Of a stretch of 64,000 nucleotides of DNA, positions 12,265-23,105 are shown in pieces. Source of the stretch: Listronotus oregonensis (lineage: Eukaryota; Arthropoda; Insecta; Coleoptera; Curculionidae). The position numbers and the translations under genes were made by a program. The notes under the pieces were generated by a model. That model was not told the origin of the DNA. It saw nothing but the letters and a program-made list of their open reading frames with translations, and ran no database searches. The stretch is from NCBI GenBank assembly GCA_019359885.1, contig JAHBCN010000253.1, positions 186,001 through 250,000 on the forward strand. The letters are read 5' to 3'. Position 1 is the first letter of the stretch; each line of letters opens with the position of its first letter.

Positions 12265-12905
12265 TAGATTAGCTTAGATTAGATTATTTGAGCGCAGATG
12301 GCAAAAATGACCTCCACCACTACAACCTTACCAGATTTATTATGGTTTCTCCAATCGTCCTTTAGAGTACCTTGTCTAGGCCCGTCTTCTTAACTACAAT
12401 CCAGAGTCTTGACACTGGCCACTCCATATATCTTGCCGGTTTTGGCTTTTCCTCACCAAGCCTAGTAAACCTAAGCCTACACAGTGGCACCACACATGTA
12501 CGCCTGTTTCTTCAGCCTTCTGGCAGAACCTACACAGTCTATCCTTCACCAGGCCTATTCTTTTCAGGTGCTAGTTGAGTCTCGAATGTCCTGTTAGTTG
12601 ACCTACCATTATCCTTACTACCTTACGACTGTGGCTTAGTAGGTCTGAGGTAAACTTGGCCGAGCAGGTCTTAATGAACTGCTTTGCCTGTCGTTGTCCT
12701 GGTGTTTGTACTCACCCTTTGAAACTCTCTGTCTACCTAGCTCTTAATAGATGCTTAAAAGAGGCCTGCCGAGATTCCACAGAATGACTCAGAGCCTATC
12801 ATTTTCATGGCTAATCCTCTTTTGGCTAGGTTGTCGGCCTCTTCGTTACCTGGGTGGCCCTCGTGGCCTGGTACCCAGGCTACCGTAAGTTTGTTTGCCA
12901 AGCCG
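12265..12905 (-). pseudogene. 5'-truncated LINE with RNase H and zinc-knuckle end
   Basis: On the minus strand the segment starts inside an RNase H domain (VAWVPGHEGHPGNEEADNLA), then has stops. It continues as RIMVGQLTGHSRL, then RLCRFCQKAEETGVHVWCHC, the cysteine-histidine knuckle found at the end of many RNase H-bearing non-LTR retrotransposons (I/R1/jockey groups). The 3' end at about 12265-12290 is a short TTAGATTAGATT-type simple tail. The same 3' end recurs at 63744-64000. The copy is 5'-truncated and out of frame. Confidence 0.82.
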
Positions 12906-14340
12906 ACAATATGATAGTAACAAGGTTGCAAAATTCACCACAAACATTAAAGGCTCTACAAAACCAAATTCAGATGGCCTAGGATACAATACACCAAGAA
13001 GACATCAATCACCCAATCCAAGCAATGTCGCGATGACTCACGAATATGTAGCGAACAGAGGAGCTTCGACACATTATTAGCGTTAAGATTGGATATCTCA
13101 GCTATTTTGCGTTTTAAGAATTCAAATTCTAATCACTTTCTATCTATTAGTAGACCTACAAAGTGTAAAATTACAGCACTCCTACTCGAGGTTGAATTTT
13201 CTATATTACTTGGTATATTATTATATATTTTCAAAAACTCTTGTTTGTTTTTACTTCCAAAATATTTACTATAACCTATTTTCAGTTATATGCTGTATTT
13301 CCTTTTGTATAATTCTAGGGCAATAGTCAGGAAGGAAATTTTGGGGTTTAGAACCCTTTCCCAAAATTTTAGGTTTTACTATGCTTTTAAAACTACATAC
13401 AGTATACGCAGCGAGTACCAGGTTTGTTAAACCACACACAGGTGATCGGAACGAATATTTAAGAGCAGACCATCCTAAGCTTCACTGGCAGTTCAACCAA
13501 CCTCTCCTTCTCCACCCTCTAAGAAAAATACTGACATTGGCCCTAAATGGCCCTGTTGTAAGTTAAAATGTCCCTGTTGTAAGTTAAAACATAATCAAAC
13601 AAATCGCAGGATTTTTGAAAAATTCGTTTTCACAATAGAAGTAGAAGCTGTTCTAGTTAGTAATTTTAATTTTGTATCAGTATTAAATAAAAAGTTAATT
13701 CTATGATAGTTTAAGTATATCAAATTTAATTTTACCTATATACTTAAAACTTATGTAAATACTACAATATTTCTCTCTAAGAGAATAATCCTATTTTCTT
13801 ATGGTTGGTTAAATATTGCTTTGTTAAAACTATGTATTAAACTAGTTAGTAAACTAATTTTATTGCTCGAAGCAAAGATAAATTACGTTCCGTTTTACTA
13901 CCAAATTTTCAAGCCAATTAGGTTTGCTTTAATATTAAACTGCCCACTTTTATTTCGTATAATTTAGGTCTGGTTTATATTAGTAATAAAGCATGCTATT
14001 TTGACTCAAATATATATTTAATGTATTTTTATAACAATAGTTGAATAAATTTAAACATATTTTATTACAGTATTTCATAAGCCTTCTATCCAACTTAACC
14101 AGTATTATATACATAGTGTTAACTAGGTATGTGGCCAAACCAAAGGATATTATTCCTGCTTAATATAAAGACCAAAAGGTTATAGGTACCAAACGACTTA
14201 ATTTTGTAAAGATTATAGACATTAATGTAGATTAAACAAAAGATGTTTTTGGGACTTCCATTAACTTTTTTTTTTAATAAATTAAGACAATGTAAGAGTA
14301 AAAAACATTTTTTATTCAACTAGCAACGGACTAGCTGTGC
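12906..14340. other. Intron, mostly unassigned
   Basis: No family was recognised. A 22-bp unit containing CCCTGTTGTAAGTTAAAA is repeated twice at about 13551-13590. Short open frames at 12895-13080 and 13381-13566 look like remnants of unknown elements. Confidence 0.35.
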
Positions 14341-15900
14341 TACTACACTTGAAGATCTTGAGGAAACAATCATAAATACAAAACTAGACTTTCACCTACC
14401 ATTTTTCTTCCGGTATGTGGACGACTGCATAACATCCGCTCCACAAGACAAGTTAGACAACCTCCTCAAAACGTTTAACAGTTACCACAATAAATTGCAG
14501 TTTACAATGGAAGTAGAAAAACACAACAAAATTAACTTCCTTGATCTAACGTTACACAATAATAAATAATAGAAACGGAATGGTACACAAAAGAAACCTG
14601 GTCAGCAAGATATTTAAATTTTAATTCCCAACGCCCCTTATCTCAAAAAAAATCAGTTATCATAGGTCTTGCCGATAGGGCAATAAAATTAAGTTATCCT
14701 AATTTTAGAAGTAAGGCAATTGAAAAAGCCAAAAATGCTTTAAGATCAAATAATTATCCAGAACATCTTATACACTCTATTTAAAAAAAAAAATTATAAT
14801 TTTATAAAGTACACCAAAACCTCAAAAAAATAGTGCCAAAACAACACATCTCTCTTTACCATACGTACCAAAATTATCTGAAAACCTGCAAAAACTATTC
14901 AAAAAAGAAAATATAACAGTGGCCCATAAGGGGCACAATCTTCTTAAACAAAATTTCAGTTATCTAAAAGACAAAATTGACAAAAATAAAAAAAAGTAAT
15001 ATAATTTATGAGATCCCTTGTAAAAACTGCCAAAATGTGTACATTGGGCAAACTAGCCAGTATCTGAAAAACAGACTTAATGCCCACAAATACGACAAAA
15101 AAAAAAAAAAAACAAAACAGCTCTCACAAATCACACACAAGAACAAAACCATTCATTTGACTTCAATAACACAAAAATTCTGAAAACTGAAAGTAATCCA
15201 AAAAAAAAGAGAATTTCAGGAAATGATATGTATACAAAAACGAAAAAATACAGTGAACGCAAAAACTGATACAAAAAATTTAAGCAAATTATACTACAAT
15301 CTACTCAGTTGATTTCTAGCATATTACGTAACTATTAAATTTAAATAATAATAAGAATAACATATTTAAGAAAAAATTTTAATCAACAAATATACTTAAT
15401 CTCTAAATGCTGCCACCTGTTACCAATACCATCAAATTGATACTCTACCATGAGAAAAACTTTAAAAAATCTCCGTAATTTTAATGCAGTGGATTAACAT
15501 ATATTTTGTTAATATACCATAGATGTCGCTATCGTGAATTGTTACAAAGAAATACATTCCTTAATTTAAATTAAAAAAAAAAACAAAAATAATACTCATA
15601 ACGGCTGATGCCTTTTATTAAGAAATTTTAAATTTGTGTCGCTATGTTTGTAATATATGTATACAATAATCGTTTGAGTGATCGTTTGAAAATGTGTGTT
15701 TATGTTGAATTTTAACACTGACTACTTATGGAAATCTCTACTTATTAGGTAACTATATTAATTTTTGTAATTAGTCCCAGCTCTATTGTGTTTTTCTCTT
15801 TGTATTGCAGACGTTCTGATGAAGGCCTCATACTAGAGAGCCGAAACGTTAATTTTAAAAATTATATTTTATTTAGAAAATTTTGTTTTATCTGCCTTTA
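14341..15900 (+). pseudogene. Penelope-like retroelement with RT end, GIY-YIG and tail
   Basis: The open frame from 14345 reads LEDLEETIINTKLDF, then the reverse transcriptase catalytic RYVDDC at about 14412-14429, then LQFTMEVE and NKINFLDLTLHN, typical of Penelope RT. Two stops follow, then NWYRK-like ETEWYTKETW and SARYLNF. The GIY-YIG domain comes at about 14990-15110: NIIYEIPCKNCQ then VYIGQTS. The tail to about 15900 contains a hammerhead-like motif. The 5' part of the RT is missing, so this is a truncated dead copy, though the domain order is complete from the YVDD motif on. Penelope-like elements copy RNA into chromosomal DNA; this one cannot. Confidence 0.82.
15811..15850 (+). ncRNA. 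Hammerhead-ribozyme-like motif in Penelope tail
   Basis: CTGATGA at 15816-15822 and GAAAC at 15843-15847 form an intact-looking hammerhead core. Between them GGCCTC can pair with GAGAGCC as stem II with one bulged base. Penelope-like elements are known to carry hammerhead motifs. Here ACGTT (15811-15815) can pair directly with AACGT after the core, so whether a cleavable fold exists is unclear. Confidence 0.5.
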
Positions 15901-15962
15901 AACCCAAGAATACTAAATAATAAAACAATATACTTAAACAAGGAAAAGAAAAAACCATCTAA

Positions 15963-16126
<164 letters not shown>

Positions 16127-16129
16127 GTG

Positions 16130-16985
16130 TAAAAGTAGTGCTCAGATTTTAGTGAGCGATAAAAGGACCAAAACAAGTTGAAAAAAAGAATATATAAGTC
16201 AAAAGTTAATTGTTTTCGAAATATGCCCTTTCAAAGTTTAAAAAAGTTGTCAACACCGTGCCTGTCTAATCGAAGCGAGTCTCAACTCTGAACGTTGTTT
16301 GTAAGTTTTTTGCACTGTTTATCCTTTTCTAAAGGAGATGTTTATTTACATACAAATAAGAAAAATTAATTCCTGCAATTTATTTTGATATTAAATTTAA
16401 GTAAAAAGCAATCAATTATTGTTTGGTTTTTATTTGTAATTAAAAAATAATTGTACTTACCATAAGAAAGGCTTAATATCCATTTCAAAATTATTATCTT
16501 TAAAACAGCACTTTTGTTTTGCAAAAATAAGATTTCTCAGTCGCACAAATTCCGTTTTCATCAGTCTTTGGTACACTTGCAATACGTTTGTCTTGAATTT
16601 AAAACATATCGGCATATTTTTTCCCGATTTAAAAACAAACAAAAATATCGTGGTCGGATCGGTGAGCTTCTTTGTACAACTGTCTTTACGCACAAAGGTA
16701 GCGCTCTGTTGCTAATTGTTTTTTTTTAATTTTTAAATGAAAGCACAATTGTTAAAAAAATATATATTTTTTTTATTTGTAGACGAAAACAGTTAAAATT
16801 TAGTTAATTTTATTATCAAATGAATCAATCTACTGATAAGCGATTAAGACAAAAGTTTCCAGTTGTTACGGTTTACAGAAATAACTGCTCTCATCGTTTA
16901 GACAAAAATCTTTTTGACACATATGTCATATAAACTTTTCGACTTATTTTGAGCTCCATTTTTGCCCATTAAAATGATGAGTATC
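16130..16985 (-). pseudogene. Mariner-like element fragment, inverted relative of 57.2 kb copy
   Basis: Both ends match, in inverted orientation, the element at 57175-58090: GTCAAAAGTTAATT at 16198 and TCTACTGATAAGCGATTAAGAC at about 16829 through TTTGAGCTCCA at 16949-16959. On the minus strand a short frame near 16457-16693 aligns loosely to the NREYADMLITYG segment of that copy. It is an internally decayed element between two (TA)n tracts. Confidence 0.6.
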
Positions 16986-16998
16986 ACACTTTTACACC

Positions 16999-17208
<210 letters not shown>

Positions 17209-17249
17209 AAGACGAAATATGGTAAATTGCCCTTGTTTCTTAGCAAATG

Positions 17250-17413
17250 TATCAAACTTAATTTTTTATAACAACGGATTCTTTAACAGACATAACTTTT
17301 ACTACTACAGTGACGATAATCCTAATATTTTTGGAACCCTTGATCACCAGCACAGATGGTCTGTTAACGTGTGGGGTGGAATAGTTGGAACACGTGTTCC
17401 ATTTTTAAGATAA
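17250..17413 (+). pseudogene. Mariner-like transposase fragment
   Basis: The frame reads FNRHNFYYYSDDNPN, then HQHRWSVNVWGGIVG. This matches the start of the catalytic domain in the insect mariner-like group whose transposases begin with a DUF4817-type helix-turn-helix (..NRHN.HYW..ENP...HQ..WSVNVW.GI.G). The frame stops at 17413 and neither the second nor the third catalytic acid is present. Confidence 0.75.
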
Positions 17414-17456
17414 ATGATAAGTCAAATATTAAAACGCCTTTTGCATAAAAAGCAAA

Positions 17457-17618
<162 letters not shown>

Positions 17619-17629
17619 CTGAGTTTTTC

Positions 17630-18070
17630 TTTTTTCTTGGATTTTTGGTTCAACAACAAATCAAAACTATTTTTGTTCCATGTTAAAAGTTTTATTTCAG
17701 ACGTTTTCGGCTGATTTCAGCCTTTATCAATGATTTTTCTATCTAAAACAATTATACAACTAAGCTTTGATGTTTAGAGTATATGTTAACAATGTACAAT
17801 ATTTATAAAAATGTTTTAAATTTTTTTACTTACCCAAAAAGGTTATTCCAGATATAATTGTAATTTTTATTCACTTCACAGGTAAAAATTTTATTAAAAT
17901 AACAAAGCTACATGGTTAAAAACAGTTTTTTCTTAACGAAGTCTTGGATAGAATTAAGACAAAAAAACATTGATAAAGCTGAAATCAGCCGAAACGTCTG
18001 AAATAAAACTTTTTAACATAAAAATTTTTGATTTGTTAAAAAAATCCCGAAAAAAAAACCGAAATATTCA
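17630..18070. repeat. Inverted pair of Penelope-like tails with hammerhead-like core
   Basis: The segment at 17701-17733 and the complement of 17968-18000 share TTGATAAAGGCTGAAATCAGCCGAAAACGTC apart from small indels (positions given, key parts TGATAA, GGCTG/CAGCC stem and GAAAC). Homology continues outward through TTTATTTCAG and into TTTTTGATTTGTT. The core departs from CTGATGA at two places, so it is a decayed or variant motif. The pair is bracketed by (TA)n tracts. Confidence 0.6.
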
Positions 18071-18096
18071 AAAGGTTCAAGAAAAAAATTATCAAG

Positions 18097-18099
<3 letters not shown>

Positions 18100-18186
<87 letters not shown>
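18100..18186. repeat. (TA)n microsatellite
   Basis: A pure TA tract. Confidence 0.98.
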
Positions 18187-18189
<3 letters not shown>

Positions 18190-18648
18190 AAATTTATTTT
18201 TGTATTTTTTTAACCTACGCAAAGAAAACGAAAACAACTACAATATAAATAGTTTATGAATAAAGCAAAGTTTATATTCGCCGAATATTTGATGATATAG
18301 CTGGAAGTAATTTAATTTTCATACTGGCATCTTGAAGCCCTATATAGTTGTATGAATATTTAAATCACTTACAAAGTTTATTACCTACTTACTTTAAGAT
18401 AACATTAAACACAAGTTTAATTAAAAATTTAGTATATGTTTGATTGATTAACTTTAACGAGTTAAATACCAAACTTATAATACATGCTTTAAATTTTTTA
18501 AAATGTTTTAAATTCGGTATTTTATTTTTTTGAAGCAACTTCTGAGTTTGTGACATATTTTTTGTTGTTAAATTTAAAAGCAATATGGTTTTTAATAGCC
18601 TATATACATTTAAAAATAAAATACTGAGTAATACTAGCTACTTTTTTT

Positions 18649-18683
18649 CGCTTGCTGAATGCAATAGTGGCGCAACTCAAAAA
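18649..18683 (+). repeat. Left terminal inverted repeat
   Basis: It pairs with 22149-22183 with two mismatches, both in the GGCGCAACTC/GGCACAATTC part. The match stops abruptly after the A run at 18683. Confidence 0.88.
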
Positions 18684-19005
18684 TTTCCAATTTTGACTTT
18701 TTCCGTTCATTAGTTTGCAAATTAACTATAGTTTTAATGCAACACTGGCTCACTCCAACTTTTAACGTTACCACCTAGATGGCAGCACAAGTGCCAGTTT
18801 GGCTTTGAGCAGATCTTGCTTATTATCGCGCGCAATATTGGCATCTTTTCAGTGAGCCGCGAGATCTCGTCCAAGCACATCCTTTCGTTGGTGCAATAGT
18901 GACTCTTTTGAAGTTGTGCCGTTGTTGCATTAAAAATTTCGATATTTTTTTAGTTCAATAGTGACATTTTTGTGATTTTTGTGATTTTATGATTAATATT
19001 GCATT

Positions 19006-21627
19006 ATGAATATTCAACCAGGAACTTCGAGAGGAAAATTAATGCTATGTGCAGCAAGTCTTGGACTAAGGTAAGTGTATTTAAGATATTTTTAGTATAA
19101 AATATTATACGTTTGCACTAATTATTAACTTGCCGTGTCAAGACTGTCAAATTGTACATCTTAACCTCTTGTATTTAAATTGTTTGTGTTTGAGGTTGAG
19201 ACGTTCGACGACGCTTTATAGTCAGGGATCCCTAATGCCAAAAAAAATTATTACCACTTCAATCTTAATCAAAGTTTATATGCTTTATTGTTCATAATCT
19301 GATCTATTTTTTTCTTCCTTGAATATTTTAGACTAGAAAAAGTAGACCAAAATGGGGAATGGAAAGTTTGCGCCACGAAAAGTACAGCTAATGAATCTGA
19401 TACAACTTACTTGGCAGAAGATGAATCTGAGAACACACAGGAAATTAATAATAGTCAACCTTACGTACCTCAACTGTCAGAAGGCAAGCACTTTTATTTT
19501 TGATAGTTACTTTAATATAAAAAAATGAAATTCTTTATAATAGGTTTTATTATTGTCAGGTACACAAGAACCAATCGAAGCTGGAAATATTGACGAACAT
19601 CACTTGGAGACTAACAAAGAAGTAGAACCTTCTACACACGGTTAGTATTTAATACATTGGACATACAATTTTTAATAAATCTACCTTTTTATTCTACAGA
19701 TAGTCGGAGTGATAGTTGTGATTCACCGCCGAGTGAGTTTGATGATTCAGAGGGCGATCCAAACTACTCCGACAGTCGCTCATCTTCATCTTCGACCAGA
19801 TCTTCCTCCTCTTCGAGTTGCAATGAAAATAGGGCACCAAACCAGGTCAATGATAGTGAAAATTCCCCAAAGAAAATGCGAAAAAGAAAAGCAAAACCTC
19901 AAGATTGGGAAAGGAACGTTACTAAGATGTTGAGAAACACTGGCCAGGCCTATTTAACATCTAAAGGAGGCAAAAATGTGCCAGCTAGAAAGCTTCAGCA
20001 ACCTTGCGGTGACAAGTGTAGATTAAAATGTTCTACAAAATTCACCCAGCTAGAAAGAGAACAGTTTTTTAAAAATTATTGGTCCCTAGGCAATATTGAC
20101 CGTCAAAGAAATTTTATTTCACGATGCATGTTTCCGGTAAATCCTGCTTATAGATATCCCACGGGGAATAGAACTGCCAGGAACGTGAACCATGCATTTT
20201 ATTTTGAAAAAAATTATACAAATATAAGGATTTGTAAAAAGTTTCTTGTAGCCACCTTAGGTATTACAAATAGAAGTATTCGTACTGTAATTAGCAAATC
20301 AAAAGATGGATTTGTTGCTAACGATGAACGAGGGAAACATAATAATCATTTAACAATTTCTAACGAACTAAAAGAAAGTGTGAGAACTCACATCAAAAGT
20401 ATTCCTGTAATTGAAAGCCACTACACTCGAGCTACGACCTCAAAAAATTACATAGAAGGTGGGAAAACAATAACGCAGCTGTATGAGGACTATAAAAAAG
20501 AACGTGTAAGTCAACAATTGGATTTTGTTAAATTTCCTATATATAGGAACATTTTTAATTATGAGTTTAACTTGGCGTTCTTTAAGCCAAAAAAAGATTT
20601 GTGCCAGGTCTGTGAGACATACAAAAACTCCAATGACGAAGAAAAAGAAGAAAAAAAGACTGACTATGAATCTCACCATGAAGAGAAAGAGTTAAGTAGA
20701 AAAGAGAAGGAGGAAGACAAAAATAAAATAAACGAAAGAAACTTAGTAGCTTGTTTCGACTTACAGGCTGCGTTGCCCACACCAAAAGGTGAGGTATCGG
20801 TATTTTATTATAAAAGCAAACTTCTAACTTATAATTTTACTATCTGTGAACTTCAGAAGCAGGGACTTGGCACTATAAATTCTTTTATTTGGCACGAGGG
20901 TGAAGGAAAGAGAGGATCCAACGAAATTGGGTCTTGCCTTATAAGTTTTTTAAATGGCATATCAAATGCATCAGAAGGTAACCTGAACATCACATTTTAT
21001 TCGGACAATTGTGGGGGACAATGCAAAAATAAATTTATTATAGCAAGCTATATTTATGCAGTATCATGTTTCAAATTTGAATCAATAACCCACAAATTCC
21101 TTGTTGTCGGGCACACTCAAAATGAGGGAGATTGTGCCCACTCTCTAATAGAAAGAGGTATTAAAAGATGTTTGAGGTCTGGACCAATTTATGTACCCTC
21201 ACAGTATTCTGCCATAATCAGAACTTCAAAAAGGACTGGTAAACCCATTAAAGTATTTGAATTAGATCATAAGAGCTTCTTTGATATCAAAGATCTTACC
21301 GACCAAATGGCAACTAATTTTAACGTGGATGAGGCTGGAAAAAAATTTAATTTTAATGATATTTCCGTAATTAAAGTTGAAAAACAGTATCCAAATAAAT
21401 TCTTTTTTAAAACCTCCTATAAAGAACAGGAATTCAGATGTGTTAATGTTAAATCAGCAAAAACCAGGAAATCGTTAGTAAATGTTGAGGCAATTGATTT
21501 AAAAAAAGCATATTCTGGACCGACTTCGATATCGAAAAAAAAATTTGATGATTTGCAATCCTTGGTAGCTAACAAAACCGTTCCAAGCTGCCATGCAGAT
21601 TTTTACAACTCTTTAAAATATGAATAA
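19006..21627 (+). CDS. Intact 741-residue DDE-like transposase of the 18649-22183 element, four exons
   Basis: Model: 19006-19070, 19332-19483, 19560-19640, 19700-21627. Introns 1 and 3 are GT-AG; intron 2 starts GC (GCAAGC). Phases agree throughout and there is no internal stop. The start ATG opens MNIQPGTSRG. The N-terminal 150 residues are acidic and serine-rich. A basic RKRK stretch follows (about 160), then a cysteine cluster PCGDKCRLKC (202-210), a helix-turn-helix-like LGITNRSIRTVI (about 286-297), a CxxC (401-404), a charged coiled-coil-like stretch (410-445) and an RNase H-like core. The core has CFDLQAALPTP (Asp453), YSDNCGGQ (Asp535) and GHTQNEGDCAHSLIE (571-584), which could supply the third acid. 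It resembles uncharacterised insect proteins with a DUF7869-type domain. Transposase activity is inferred from the fold-like motifs and the TIRs. An AATAAA lies at 21747. Confidence 0.85.
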
Positions 21628-21746
21628 TTTTCTAGAAACTAATATCCAGGATATGCTAATTTTAAGTTTTTTTTCCTTAAAATATTTATGTAGCTGTTTA
21701 CTTTTTAATAGATACTTGTTGAATGTACTGAATAACACCAAAAAAT

Positions 21747-21752
21747 AATAAA
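21747..21752 (+). promoter_or_regulatory. Polyadenylation signal of the transposase gene
   Basis: AATAAA lies 120 bases after the stop codon and inside the right end of the element. Confidence 0.5.
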
Positions 21753-22148
21753 TGTAGTTGTTATAGGTTAAAAGTATTTTAAAATTAGTTTAATTTAGAA
21801 AATGTTCTTATTTTATTCTTAACCGATGTGACTCACTCAGTTTTTTCTTCGAAAAATATATTTGTTTTGAAAAACTTTAGTTTTTTTTAAATAAGTGCCG
21901 CTCAGTGTCCTATAAAATCGATAAGCAGGTTGAAGTGCAACAATGGCACAACTTGAACTAATTTTTTTTAATTCGGTATAATATTATTTTTTCTCTGACC
22001 TATTTTACAAAATTAAGTTTATTATATCCTAAATACTATAGGCAATTATCTAAGACCAAGGAAATAAGATTAATATGCTACTCCAGGGTCCTTAATTCTC
22101 ATACAGATTTCGCGATTTTTTCAAACAGCCATTTCTCATTATTTTACT

Positions 22149-22315
<167 letters not shown>

Positions 22316-22419
22316 GGAGAACCCTGTAACCTGTAAGATTCACTTTCATCAATAATCCTCTTTATATTTCTTTTTTAAAGCGGAAATTTTTATAACACGT
22401 ACTGTGGAAACCTATCGTT

Positions 22420-23105
22420 TCATTAAGGCGGCCCCCAGACGATCAATTATATTGCGCAATATTGCGAATTGTGCAAGATAATTAATTGACCAGGGCTAAT
22501 ATTGAAGATTGCGCAATGATTGAACGAAAGTTTAAGCGAGTTTTATTTTTATTGCACCATATTTTTCCATTGCATCGTGTAGGGCCAGTATTGCGCAATA
22601 ATTTATAGTCTGTGTTTCGTCTTAGGCGGCCCCTAGACGGCAATAATATTGTACAATAAATTTTATTGTACAATAAGATTGAATGGCGCTTTAAATCCAA
22701 ACGTTCAGTTATATTGCACAATAATACGAATTGTGCAGTGTTTTCGTGTTCAGTCGGAGAATAGCTTGACCCCGCGTGCATCATGCATGCGTCAGACGAA
22801 ATACAGACTATAAATTATTGCGCAATACTGACCCTACACGATGCAATGGAAAAATATGGGGCAATAAAAATTAAACTCGCTTAAACTTTCGTTAGCCCTA
22901 GTTGATTAATTATATTGCACAATTCGCAATATTGCGCAATATTATTGATCGTCTAGGGGACGCCTTTTACGCACGATGCACACGATATCAAACTATTCTC
23001 CGACTAAACACGGAAACATTGCACAGTTCGTATTATTGTGCAATACAATTAAACGTTTGGATTCAAAGCGTCATTCAATCTTATTGTACAGAGTTATTCT
23101 TTTTA
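22420..23105. repeat. Nested palindromic MITEs
   Basis: Arm 22424-22623 pairs with 22795-22962. Landmarks are CAATATTGCGCAATA-type palindromes, AAGTTTAAGCGAGTTT and CATTGCATCGTGTAGGG on both sides. A second pair links 22636-22780 with 22975-23095, sharing TTGTACAATAAGATTGAATG and CACAATAATACGAA. Both families open with GGCGGCCCCTAGACG-like ends (22426, 22625, inverted at 22953). This suggests one element inserted in, or recombined with, a related one. Confidence 0.75.

Noticed and set aside
20440..20785. Minus-strand frames of 67-79 residues
   Set aside because: They are antisense shadows of the long transposase exon.
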